Positions 1-7,484 of a DNA stretch of 24,702 nt are shown here, piece by piece. A model generated the notes under the pieces. The model had not been told where the DNA came from and did not search any database. It saw nothing but the letters and a program-made list of their open reading frames with translations. Within the stretch, counting starts at the first letter, position 1. Each line of letters begins with the position of its first letter. Source of the DNA: an uncultured Cellvibrio sp. (GTDB taxonomy: Bacteria > Pseudomonadota > Gammaproteobacteria > Pseudomonadales > Cellvibrionaceae); contig CAMLML010000070.1 of NCBI GenBank assembly GCA_946481095.1, forward strand, positions 1-24,702. Reading direction: 5' to 3'. Position numbers and translations under genes: made by a program.

Positions 1-716
1 TGATTCTGGGGCCGAGACTGGGCCGTTTTGCTGCCAACGGGCAAGCCCGTCAGGTTCCCGGTCACAACCTGAGTTCAGTTGCTATAGGTGGGTTTATTTT
101 GTGGTTTGGCTGGTTTGGTTTTAATGCAGGATCAACGCTGGCAGCCAATATGGATCTCGGAAAAATCGCATTAAACACCCATCTGGCGGCTTGCGCAGGA
201 GCACTGGGTTATATGTTTTCTACCCGTTTATTCCAACAGCCGATTTTATTAACCGGAACGGTAAATGGCAGCTTGGGCGGATTGGTTAGTATCACCGCAG
301 GCTGCGCCAGTATGGAGCCTCATTTTGCAATTATTACCGGTTTGATAGCCGGATTTATTACCCTGGTGGGGCCGCGATTTATCACCAGCTTTAAATTGGA
401 TGATGTGGTGGACGCTGTCAGTGTCCACGGATTTTGCGGCGTGTGGGGCACTCTGGCAGCCGGTATCTTTTACGCAGGGGATTTGTTCGATCCTCATCGA
501 ATAGGGGTTCAGGCTTTGGGCGTTCTGGTTGCATTTGCCTGGGGATTTGGTGTGGCATTGATCAGTTATTGGGTAATTAATAAAACCCTTGGTATGCGCG
601 CCAGTAGTCTTCACGAGCAACGAGGTTTGGATTTTACCGAGCATGCTGAAATAGGTTATCCCGAATTTCAAAATACAGCCGCATTGAATACAGATTCACT
701 CCAATCAAAAAACTAA
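1..716 (+). CDS. amt: Ammonium transporter (Amt/AmtB family), C-terminal part, 5' end outside window
   Basis: Inner-membrane channel for ammonium/ammonia uptake. The frame is open from base 3, so the gene begins before the window; about 237 residues remain of a protein that is usually 400 or more. Amt hallmarks seen are GPRLGRF near the left edge, PGHNLSSVA, FGWFGFNAGS, GGLVSITAGCA and the late HGFCGVWGTLAAGIF segment, which carries the pore histidine region of the family. Several hydrophobic transmembrane stretches alternate with short loops. The end is a short polar tail (about 45 residues after the last helix). The stop is TAA at 714-716, and the next gene starts 12 bases later, so the two are probably cotranscribed. 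No GlnK (PII) gene is visible; it could lie upstream. The family call is firm; ammonium as substrate follows from the family. Confidence 0.95.
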   Translation, partial: ILGPRLGRFAANGQARQVPGHNLSSVAIGGFILWFGWFGFNAGSTLAANMDLGKIALNTHLAACAGALGYMFSTRLFQQPILLTGTVNGSLGGLVSITAGCASMEPHFAIITGLIAGFITLVGPRFITSFKLDDVVDAVSVHGFCGVWGTLAAGIFYAGDLFDPHRIGVQALGVLVAFAWGFGVALISYWVINKTLGMRASSLHEQRGLDFTEHAEIGYPEFQNTAALNTDSLQSKN

Positions 717-728
717 CCGGAGCCAACT

Positions 729-1364
729 GTGAACTCATTGCAAAAAAGACAAGCGATTAAAGATGCTTTGACACCATTCATTCAAGGGCGGCAATTAGCC
801 AATGCATTAAATCTGTGGGATGAAAAATATTCACATCAAAATCATTTTGCGCTGCAGCATTATTTACGCGAGTTATGTCACGATGTGGAAGTTGCACACT
901 TGCGATCACGCATGTTGCAATCGCTGGTAACTGCTTTTTCTTCTCTGCAAGATGAGCGTCAGGCGCGTCAACAACAAGCTCAACGTGTCAGAAGAAATGT
1001 TGTCTCCAATATGTCATCCGGTTATATGAATGAGTTGATGGTATTTGTTCTGCTGGTAGAAAAACTTATCGAGAGTTTGAATGATGAAATGGCGACGCGA
1101 ACCCGGCTTTATGTTTTGGAAAATTTAACAAAAGTTAAAATCACCTCACAAGAAAGGCTGGTTCTACAACAATGGTTGAATCGTATTACGCCTTTGCGAC
1201 ATGATCTTAAACTTAATCACACCGTGATGCAGCATGTGATCAATCTCGCATATGTTGCTATTTGTGAATATCAGGGGCCAATAAAAGCGGATCAGGTTTT
1301 GCAAACCAGTGTCAGTGAAATAAAAGCAGAGTTTCCGGAAATTGGCGTGGATTTTTTGTTGTAA
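729..1364 (+). CDS. Helical cytoplasmic protein of unknown function downstream of amt
   Basis: 211 residues, not recognised. The start is GTG at 729, supported by GGAG seven bases upstream; it lies 12 bases after the amt stop, which suggests one transcript. There is no signal peptide and no transmembrane segment. The sequence is strongly helical, with a Gln/Arg-rich charged stretch around residues 75-92 (DERQARQQQAQRVRR) and leucine-rich amphipathic segments on either side. No catalytic motif is visible. Its position suggests a link with nitrogen status, but that is inference only. The perfect terminator immediately downstream marks it as the last gene of the unit. It is a believable gene because of the RBS, the spacing and the lack of a competing frame. 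Confidence 0.8.
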   Translation: MNSLQKRQAIKDALTPFIQGRQLANALNLWDEKYSHQNHFALQHYLRELCHDVEVAHLRSRMLQSLVTAFSSLQDERQARQQQAQRVRRNVVSNMSSGYMNELMVFVLLVEKLIESLNDEMATRTRLYVLENLTKVKITSQERLVLQQWLNRITPLRHDLKLNHTVMQHVINLAYVAICEYQGPIKADQVLQTSVSEIKAEFPEIGVDFLL

Positions 1365-1383
1365 AAATTTCTGTTGCTGAAAT

Positions 1384-1413
1384 AAAAACGCCCGATTTGA
1401 ATCGGGCGTTTTT
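1384..1413. terminator. Bidirectional intrinsic terminator between convergent genes
   Basis: A perfect 13-bp stem (1384-1396 with 1401-1413) encloses a TTGA loop. The GC core CGCCCGAT/ATCGGGCG is flanked by A5 on the left and T5 on the right, so it can work in both directions. It sits between the plus-strand amt unit and the minus-strand MFS gene that ends at 1452. Confidence 0.93.
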
Positions 1414-1451
1414 ATTTTGCATGTGATAATTTATTGTCATTCCTGCAAATG

Positions 1452-2654
1452 TTATTTCATATATTTTTTACGGAAGATGAACAAACCACCGAAGATAAAT
1501 ATTAATACTACAGGGAAGAGTGCCAAATTCGCCAAGGTTGCCTGACCCGCAGCCAATTCAACTGCAGAACCAGTCATGCCACTTGCAGCTGCTTCTGCTT
1601 TGGCATCGTCCAACCAGCCGCCGATGATGGGGTTCCATACACTAACGCCAAACATACCAGCACCGCCTACCAGTGACATACCCAGCGCACCTGTCTTGGG
1701 TAGATATTCTGAAACAAATCCAATCATGGTTGGCCAGAAGTACATAACACCTAATGCAAAAACAATTGCTGCGACGTAAACCATGCCACCAGAGGCCATG
1801 CTCATCAAATAAATACCAATTGCTGCAAAAACTGACGATGCCAGCAACACACCAACAGGATTCAATGCATGAATAACAGGGCCTGCAAAATAACGACCCA
1901 CGGCCATCAAGCCAGTCACCATTGCCAGAATTAACATTGGATGAGCACCGGATGCACCGAGAATTCTTTCAACCCATTGTTGAGTGCCCAATTCTGTTGT
2001 GGCCGTAATGGTCATAGTAATCATCATTAAAATAAATAATGGTGAAATTAATGCGAGCAAATTATTTTTGGTTGAAGTTTCAGAGTTAGCCATTTCAGGA
2101 AAGGGCTGACCGAAAATCATAAAACCATAAATCACTGTGGGCACCAACATCACCGCGATTTGCATTTGCCAATCCATTCCCAATTTGGTCATCAAAGTAG
2201 AAATCAAAGCACCAATCACAATACCGCCGGGGAACCACATGTGGAATTTGTTGAGCTTGGTCGTTTTGTTGGTGTGATAAATATCGGCGATTAAAGGGTT
2301 AGCTGCTGCTTCGACTGAACCGTTTGCGAATCCGATAAAGAATGTCGAAATTAACAGAGTCCAGAAACCATCAGCGGTGATAGTTAAAATCAAACCTAAC
2401 AAATGCGATACGAATGCCAGATACATTAAGGTGCGAGCACCCAAAGAGTTATACAGCAATCCACCCACCATCATGGCAACCGGAAAACCCAGAAACGCCA
2501 TACTGTTGATCCAACCCAACTCTGTATCGCTGAATTGAAAGTTTGCACTTAATTGATTGAGAATACCTGCGCGAATTGCAAATGTCATAGCTGTGACAAT
2601 TAACGCAATACAACAAGCTGCAAATAAACGATCAGGGTTAATAGTTTTGGTCAT
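1452..2654 (-). CDS. MFS transporter (probable sugar/organic solute)
   Basis: 400 residues with about twelve hydrophobic helices, the normal size for a major facilitator permease of the inner membrane. Seen: an N-terminal helix after MTKTINPDR, a loop with LYNSLGARTLMY in the family's conserved helix 2-3 loop position, FANGSVEAAANPLIADIY in helix 4-5, and a polar central loop (MANSETSTKNN) between the two six-helix halves. The acidic helix 4 motif is reminiscent of FucP-like sugar symporters. It is the last gene of a minus-strand set with a Gfo/Idh oxidoreductase and a sugar phosphate isomerase/epimerase, which suggests import of a carbohydrate or cyclitol. The substrate cannot be read from the sequence. 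The RBS is weak (AAGG about 10 bases before ATG). A palindromic repeat lies in the 168-bp gap upstream. Confidence 0.9.
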   Translation of the reverse strand: MTKTINPDRLFAACCIALIVTAMTFAIRAGILNQLSANFQFSDTELGWINSMAFLGFPVAMMVGGLLYNSLGARTLMYLAFVSHLLGLILTITADGFWTLLISTFFIGFANGSVEAAANPLIADIYHTNKTTKLNKFHMWFPGGIVIGALISTLMTKLGMDWQMQIAVMLVPTVIYGFMIFGQPFPEMANSETSTKNNLLALISPLFILMMITMTITATTELGTQQWVERILGASGAHPMLILAMVTGLMAVGRYFAGPVIHALNPVGVLLASSVFAAIGIYLMSMASGGMVYVAAIVFALGVMYFWPTMIGFVSEYLPKTGALGMSLVGGAGMFGVSVWNPIIGGWLDDAKAEAAASGMTGSAVELAAGQATLANLALFPVVLIFIFGGLFIFRKKYMK

Positions 2655-2697
2655 AACGTTTTTACCTTTTTTATTTTTAAAAAATTATTGTGATTGT

Positions 2698-2775
2698 GAC
2701 CCCCTCCCAACCTCCCCCTTGCCAGGGGGAGGAGCTAGTTCCCTCCCCTGGCAAGGGGAGGGTTAGGGTGGGGTC
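2698..2775. repeat. Modular C-rich/G-rich palindromic intergenic repeat, copy A
   Basis: The ends are GACCCC and GGGGTC. Inside are two GC-rich hairpins: CCTCCCCCTTGCC with its complement, then CCCTCCCCTGGC with its complement. The block ends in GGGTTAGGGTGGGG. It belongs to the same modular family as the elements at 4011-4085 and 4116-4193 and sits between the MFS gene and the oxidoreductase gene. Elements of this CCCTAACCC / GGGTTAGGG style are known as dispersed intergenic repeats in many proteobacteria. It could attenuate or stabilise the transcript. Confidence 0.85.
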
Positions 2776-2822
2776 TTTTTCTTACGGTTAAAAATAATTT
2801 CGTAAAACCCAACAAAAAATTT

Positions 2823-3965
2823 TTACAACTTTACCCACACACCATCCTGCCGCGACGAATCTATCACAGCCTGAATAAAGCGCATACCCTCAACACCGGT
2901 TTCGATGTTGGGTACCCAATCCTGTAAAAAATGTTTTTCATTTTTTTGGCGAGCTTCAAGAATATCAGCGATATCTTTATAAAGATTGGCAAAACCTTCG
3001 AGATAGCCCTCTGGATGACCACCCGGTGTACGCATGCCACGTGCGGCAATATCGCTGCCAATATCACCGCGACGCGTAACACGTTGACGCGGTTTATTTA
3101 ATTCGGTGAACCACAATTCGTTGGGATTTTCTTGCGCCCATTCAATGCTGGCTTTGTCACCAAACAAGCGAATACGCAAACCATTTTCACAACCGGGTGC
3201 AACCTGGCTTGACCAGAGCATACCTTTCAAACCATTTTCAAAACGCAGCATCGCATGCACGTTGTCATCCACCTGGCGACCATCAACAAAACTGGTGAGA
3301 TCCGAACTCACCGCAACCAATTTTTGTTGTGAAATAAAACGTGCGAGTTGAAATGCGTGAGTACCAATATCGCCCAAACATCCACCCAAACCGGAACGCG
3401 CCGGATCAGTGCGCCATGAAGCTTGTTTGTTATTGTCGTCGGCTGCTTGTGTTAACCACTCTTGCGGATATTCCACTTGCACTACACGCAATTTTCCGAG
3501 CTTGCCTTGTGCAACCAATTCACGCGCGTAACGCACTAATGGATAACCGGAATAATTATGGGTTAAACCAAAAAAACAACCGGAGGATTTAACAAGTTGC
3601 TCCAGCTCCAAGGCTTCTTCGAGTGTGCGAGTCACCGGCTTGTCACAAATCACATCTATGCCCGCTTGCAAACAAGCTTTGGCAACCGGGAAGTGCATAT
3701 GGTTTGGTGTAACGATTACTACAACCTGAATTCCATCCGCGCGTTTTTTTTCTTCGCGAATCATGTCTTCATAAGAGGTGTAAGCGCGATCAGCAGCTAT
3801 GTGTAAATCGGCTGCCGATAATCTTGCGTTTTCAGGATTTGCCGACAATGCACCGGCAACCAATTCATAGCGATCATCCATACGCGCCGCGATTCTATGC
3901 ACAGCACCAATAAATGCTCCGCGACCACCACCGACCATTGCATAACGAATTTTTGGATTTGTCAT
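2823..3965 (-). CDS. Gfo/Idh/MocA-family NAD(P)-dependent oxidoreductase
   Basis: 380 residues, normal family length, cytoplasmic. The N-terminal Rossmann fold is marked by VGGGRGAFIG (11-20), a variant of the usual GxGxxG. VVVIVTPNHMHFP (81-93) closes the nucleotide-binding part. The catalytic lysine motif, usually EKP, is here CDKP (107-110), a conservative change also found in some subfamilies. The C-terminal domain carries GDIGTHAFQ (198-206) with the expected Asp199 and His203. Such enzymes oxidise or reduce a sugar or cyclitol hydroxyl. It lies between a sugar phosphate isomerase/epimerase and an MFS permease on the same strand, separated from both by repeat-filled gaps. A role in oxidation of a sugar or glycoside (for example at C3) or of inositol would fit, but the substrate is unknown. 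Confidence 0.92.
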   Translation of the reverse strand: MTNPKIRYAMVGGGRGAFIGAVHRIAARMDDRYELVAGALSANPENARLSAADLHIAADRAYTSYEDMIREEKKRADGIQVVVIVTPNHMHFPVAKACLQAGIDVICDKPVTRTLEEALELEQLVKSSGCFFGLTHNYSGYPLVRYARELVAQGKLGKLRVVQVEYPQEWLTQAADDNNKQASWRTDPARSGLGGCLGDIGTHAFQLARFISQQKLVAVSSDLTSFVDGRQVDDNVHAMLRFENGLKGMLWSSQVAPGCENGLRIRLFGDKASIEWAQENPNELWFTELNKPRQRVTRRGDIGSDIAARGMRTPGGHPEGYLEGFANLYKDIADILEARQKNEKHFLQDWVPNIETGVEGMRFIQAVIDSSRQDGVWVKL

Positions 3966-4010
3966 AAATGAAATTCTTTTTTTGAAAAGTTGAAATTATT
4001 GTGGAAAATT

Positions 4011-4085
4011 TCACCCCACCCTAACCCTCCCCTTGGCAAGGGGAGGGGACGGTTCCCCACTTTGAAAAAGGGGGGTTAGGGGGGA
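4011..4085. repeat. Modular palindromic intergenic repeat, copy B
   Basis: Starts TCACCCCACCCTAACCC and ends GGGGTTAGGGGGGA. Its first internal hairpin (CCCTCCCCTTGG with its complement) matches one found in copy A; the second half carries a different module (CCCCACTTTGAAAAAGGGG). It lies in the gap between the oxidoreductase gene and the isomerase/epimerase gene, 30 bp from copy C. Confidence 0.82.
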
Positions 4086-4115
4086 TTTAAAATCTCAGAA
4101 AAATTGAAGATCTTA

Positions 4116-4193
4116 AAATCCCTCCCCCGCCTCCCTTTTTCAAAGGGAGGAGCCAGTCCCCTCTCTCCCTCCGGGAGAGGGTTAGGGTGAGGG
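4116..4193. repeat. Modular palindromic intergenic repeat, copy C
   Basis: Starts AAATCCCTCCCCCGCCTCCC and ends GGGTTAGGGTGAGGG. Its internal hairpins are CCTCCCTTTTTC with its complement and CTCTCCCTCCGGGAGAG. Copies B and C face each other across a short A-rich spacer with related borders (TTTAAAATC and ATCTTAAAATCC), so B plus C together form a larger inverted arrangement. C ends 10 bp from the stop of the isomerase/epimerase gene. Confidence 0.82.
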
Positions 4194-4203
4194 CAATCGG
4201 GAA

Positions 4204-5256
4204 TCACAATCCCAAAATCTTCCGATTCTTCGCTTCATCAATTCCGCTTTTTGCAAAATCATCAAACGCACGTTCAGTCACTTTTATAATATGTTGTGCA
4301 ATAAATGGTGCGCCTTCTGCTGCGCCAATTTCAGGATGTTTCAAACAACATTCCCATTCGAGTACAGCCCAACCTGCGTAATCATAGGCAGCAAATTTTG
4401 AAAAAATTTGTTTGAAATCGACTTGCCCATCACCGAGTGAACGGAAACGTCCGGCGCGATCAACCCAGGATTCATATCCGCCATACACACCTTGTTGTGC
4501 GGTTGGATTAAATTCCGCATCTTTCACATGGAACATTTTGATGCGATCGTGATAGCGATCAATAAAGGCGAGGTAATCAAGTTGTTGTAAAACAAAATGT
4601 GATGGATCAAATAAAATATTGCAGCGCGGATGATTATTCACAGCTTTCAAAAAGCGCTCGAATGTGGCGCCATCATGTAAATCTTCGCCCGGATGAATTT
4701 CATAACAGACATCGACACCCGCTTTATCAAAGGCATCGAGAATCGGTAGCCAACGTTTGGCTAATTCTGCAAAACCATTTTCAACCAAACCGGCAGGACG
4801 TTGTGGCCAGGGATATAAATAAGGCCAGAGTAATGCACCGGAAAAAGTGGCGTGTGCATTCAAACCCAAATTTTTACTGGCTTGTGCGGCCATCATCATT
4901 TGTTCAACCGCCCAGGCTTGTCGTGCTTTGGGATTGCCGCGTACCGATTCAGGTGCAAAACCATCAAACATTTCATCATAAGCGGGATGCACGGCAACCA
5001 ATTGGCCTTGCAAGTGTGTTGATAACTCAGTGGGAACCAAACCGTGATAATTCAAAGTGTGTAAAAAATTATCGCAATAAGCCTGACTGGTTGCCGCTTT
5101 TTCCAAATCAAAAACGCGCTTGTCCCAAGTCGGGATTTGCACGCCTTTGAAACCAAGACTGGCAACCCAACCGGCGATTGAATCAAGCGTGTTAAAGGGT
5201 GGGGTGTCACTTAAAAATTGCGCAAGGAAAATGGCCGGGCCTTTGATAGTTTTCAT
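4204..5256 (-). CDS. Sugar phosphate isomerase/epimerase family protein (xylose-isomerase-like TIM barrel)
   Basis: 350 residues, cytoplasmic, a TIM barrel of the AP-endonuclease-2/xylose-isomerase-like type. The metal-site pattern is present: Glu186 in CYEIHPGED, Asp217 and His220 in FDPSHF, His243 in MFHVKDAEF, and the late acidic VLEWE (298-302). The start region contains SLGFKGVQIPTWD (33-45), the usual first barrel turn. Members isomerise or epimerise keto-sugars or act on inositol derivatives; the reaction here is unassigned. It is first in the minus-strand sugar set followed by the oxidoreductase and MFS genes, so it probably acts on the oxidised product or the imported substrate. The RBS is weak (GAGACC). 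No clear promoter was found in the 133-bp gap upstream (5257-5389). Confidence 0.88.
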   Translation of the reverse strand: MKTIKGPAIFLAQFLSDTPPFNTLDSIAGWVASLGFKGVQIPTWDKRVFDLEKAATSQAYCDNFLHTLNYHGLVPTELSTHLQGQLVAVHPAYDEMFDGFAPESVRGNPKARQAWAVEQMMMAAQASKNLGLNAHATFSGALLWPYLYPWPQRPAGLVENGFAELAKRWLPILDAFDKAGVDVCYEIHPGEDLHDGATFERFLKAVNNHPRCNILFDPSHFVLQQLDYLAFIDRYHDRIKMFHVKDAEFNPTAQQGVYGGYESWVDRAGRFRSLGDGQVDFKQIFSKFAAYDYAGWAVLEWECCLKHPEIGAAEGAPFIAQHIIKVTERAFDDFAKSGIDEAKNRKILGL

Positions 5257-5389
5257 AGCAAGGTCTCATTTGAATGACGAGGGTAAATTATTATTGAGCT
5301 TTGGAGCGCCGAGTCTAATGGAATTCAATAAGCCAAGGGAAATTTTTCACTATTCTTAACCTGTTTTACGTCTGGATGGACGTGAGGTT

Positions 5390-6448
5390 TCAGGGAAGAT
5401 TATCCAGCACTGTTGGTTCAGTAAAAATGCGCCACTTGGTTGTGTCTATAGAGCGGAAGGTTTTCTGATAACGCGGGGCATCTGCAGTTTCTTTGGTGAC
5501 GTCGCGAATATAAATATGCTGGATACGGTCAGGATAATCTTTTGCAATATTGGCATAAATCTCCGGATCGGCTTCGCCGGAGTCTCCGATCAAAATAAAT
5601 TTTCGCTTGGGGAATTGTTGGATCAATCCGCGAATCTGTTGATGTTTATGTCGTTGAGAGCTGCTGCCTTCTTTAAATAATTCATCGATTAATTTGATCG
5701 AACGCAAGTGCAAACTGCCTGCTGGAAATTTTTCTTGCTGCAAAAATTCTGTCAACAATGGATAAAGTTGCAGCGGGCTGCTGGACACATAATGGAATGC
5801 AACATTCTGGTGATTTGCAGAGTAAGTTTGATACAACTCACTCATGCCGGGCACGGCATGTAAAGGGTTTACAAAGGTATTGCGAATCAATAATTGTTTA
5901 TCCAGCACATGACTGTCTTTAATGGTGTCGTCTATATCCGAAATGATCGACAAGCCTTGCTCCGACACCAACAGGGCATTGCCGATAAATTCGCGCTTAT
6001 CCTGTTTCGGTAAAATAGCTCGGTATTGAATGAAGTCGCCGTGTTTGGCCGTTGTTGATTGCAGGGTAATTTTTTTATCGGTTAATCCCCATGCATCTGT
6101 ATTCGCCAGCGTGACTTTTTTGTTGGGGAATGCGAGCGTAATTTTTTTGTTGCGTTCTGAATCTATACGAAATAATTGGGTGCGGTCTTCAAATCGTTGT
6201 TTCTCGTCTGCTGTGAGCGAATCCCAATCCAGTTTCATCCACAAAGCCAACGCCGTTTGCGCGCCGGGGCGCGATTCTTTTTCATAGATCCAGGCAGTGA
6301 CTTTGAATTGAATATCACCTTCATCGGTTAATTTAGCGGCGCTGGACATCAGCTGTATAAATTCATCATCTTTAATCGGGCTTGCCCAAAGTGGAAGACT
6401 GGTTAGTGCGATGCAAGCTGAAATAAATTTATACAGAAAATTACGCAT
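5390..6448 (-). CDS. Exported App1-family (DUF2183) phosphatase, phosphatidate phosphatase-like
   Basis: 352 residues from ATG at 6448. This start is chosen because GGAAG lies six bases upstream and the protein then begins with a signal peptide (MRNFLYKFISACIALTSLPL, cleavage near residue 22). The frame stays open upstream to 6499, but those codons would translate one arm of the repeat at 6475-6574. The catalytic HAD-type motif DIDDT is at 171-175 within IISDIDDTIKDS, followed by YVSSSPLQLYP and GDSGEADPE (288-296), the hallmark of the App1/DUF2183 domain. Yeast App1 is a Mg-dependent phosphatidate phosphatase; the bacterial substrate is not established. Export suggests action in the periplasm on a phospholipid or other phosphoester. 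The gene stands alone, 138 bp after the lipoprotein gene. Confidence 0.88.
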   Translation of the reverse strand: MRNFLYKFISACIALTSLPLWASPIKDDEFIQLMSSAAKLTDEGDIQFKVTAWIYEKESRPGAQTALALWMKLDWDSLTADEKQRFEDRTQLFRIDSERNKKITLAFPNKKVTLANTDAWGLTDKKITLQSTTAKHGDFIQYRAILPKQDKREFIGNALLVSEQGLSIISDIDDTIKDSHVLDKQLLIRNTFVNPLHAVPGMSELYQTYSANHQNVAFHYVSSSPLQLYPLLTEFLQQEKFPAGSLHLRSIKLIDELFKEGSSSQRHKHQQIRGLIQQFPKRKFILIGDSGEADPEIYANIAKDYPDRIQHIYIRDVTKETADAPRYQKTFRSIDTTKWRIFTEPTVLDNLP

Positions 6449-6474
6449 ATTTTTCTTCCGGAAATTTTTTGTTT

Positions 6475-6574
6475 TTGTAGGGCGGGTCGAGACCCGCATT
6501 TTCGATTTTTGAAAATTTGAGTTTTTATTGTTGAGGTTGTACTCCGCACACGCGGGTCGCGACCCGCCCTACAA
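6475..6574. repeat. Long inverted repeat of the GTAGGGCGGGTC type
   Basis: A left arm of 23 bases (6475-6497) and a right arm of 23 bases (6552-6574) are complementary except for one position. Each arm is itself a near-palindrome around GCGGGTCGCGACCCGC. The 54-base spacer is AT-rich and holds a small ATTTTC/GAAAAT hairpin. It is unrelated in sequence to the C-rich repeats at 2698-4193. Arms beginning TTGTAGGGCGGGT are a known style of dispersed repeat in many bacterial genomes. It lies between the App1 gene and the upstream lipoprotein gene and may act as a transcription or mRNA-processing barrier. Confidence 0.85.
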
Positions 6575-6586
6575 CGGGAATAAATT

Positions 6587-7468
6587 TTATTTTTTCTCTT
6601 CAGTTTCAAAATCATCCACTTGTGATTTCACAAAACCCGATACTTGCGCTAAAGCGCCGGATGATTTTTCGGTGGCAATATCCCATACCCCACGAATCAA
6701 TACCCGTCCCATAAATGCAGGTGCATCGACGCTACCGGTTTTTGATTCAATTTCCTGAATGCCTTTAGTGAGTTCTAAACGAATATTTTCCGGCACACTG
6801 GGATCTTCACTCAAGCGTTTAACATCGCGCACACCGTCAGTTACTTTACCTTCTTTAAAATGAATAGTTGCTTGTGCCAATTTACCTAACCATGGTGTTT
6901 CCATTACCAGTGCCAAGGCATCGGCGTGTACTTGCGCTCGCTCATAATCTTTTTGCATCACCGCATTGGAACCTAACGCCAAATGCAACGCCATTAATTG
7001 GGTATCCGCGCTTTCTTTATCTGAAACTGTTGCTAATAAAGATTGTGATTTTTTGGTTTCTTCTGCTGCCAGACCGGGCCATTTTTCACGATGAAAAATA
7101 ATACCGCGCAATGATCCTGCCGCACCACGCATAAACACATCACAATTTTCTTTATCGATTAGATCGGACTCTGCCAATGCAATTTTATTTTTGTCAGCCA
7201 CCAATGCACCGTAAGCCAACAGAGTCCGTGCAATACAAATTTCGTTTGGGGTAATCTCCGGCATTTGTTCGCTGCCTGATATATTCACACCTTTTTGATA
7301 GGCCTTAAGCCCCAAAGCCAAACCATTTTCAGACAACAAGGCGTATTTGGAATAGGTAAAGGAGTCGCGCATATCAGCGAGCTGTTCGGTTTCCGATTTT
7401 TTACTGCAGGCGGTCAAAAACAAACAGCCCGCAATCAATGCGGGCAAACATAAATTCAGTTTTTTCAT
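6587..7468 (-). CDS. Predicted lipoprotein with helical-repeat character
   Basis: 293 residues. The N-terminus is a lipoprotein signal: MKKLNL, a hydrophobic core, then the lipobox LTAC with Cys21. Residue +2 is Ser, compatible with outer-membrane sorting under the Lol rule. The body is all-alpha and alanine/leucine-rich, with segments such as ALHLALGSNAVMQKDYERAQ (about 164-183) that resemble a TPR helix pair. No enzyme motif is seen. The RBS is AGGAA eight bases upstream of ATG. It starts 16 bases after the stop of the OmpA-domain gene, so the two are likely cotranscribed and may work together in the envelope. No named family was recognised. Confidence 0.82.
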   Translation of the reverse strand: MKKLNLCLPALIAGCLFLTACSKKSETEQLADMRDSFTYSKYALLSENGLALGLKAYQKGVNISGSEQMPEITPNEICIARTLLAYGALVADKNKIALAESDLIDKENCDVFMRGAAGSLRGIIFHREKWPGLAAEETKKSQSLLATVSDKESADTQLMALHLALGSNAVMQKDYERAQVHADALALVMETPWLGKLAQATIHFKEGKVTDGVRDVKRLSEDPSVPENIRLELTKGIQEIESKTGSVDAPAFMGRVLIRGVWDIATEKSSGALAQVSGFVKSQVDDFETEEKK

Positions 7469-7484
7469 TGTTATTTCCTAAACA

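Noticed and set aside
249..671. 140-codon frame antisense to amt
   Set aside because: Shadow of the transporter gene; no RBS and no recognisable protein feature.
2698..4193. CRISPR array
   Set aside because: The repeats are palindromic, unevenly spaced and without unique spacers; no cas genes.
4599..5150. 183-codon frame on the plus strand inside the isomerase/epimerase gene
   Set aside because: Antisense shadow of a clear TIM-barrel gene; composition rich in His, Arg and Gln with no domain.
6449..6499. Longer N-terminus for the App1-family protein
   Set aside because: Would translate a repeat arm and place residues before the signal peptide; ATG at 6448 has the RBS.
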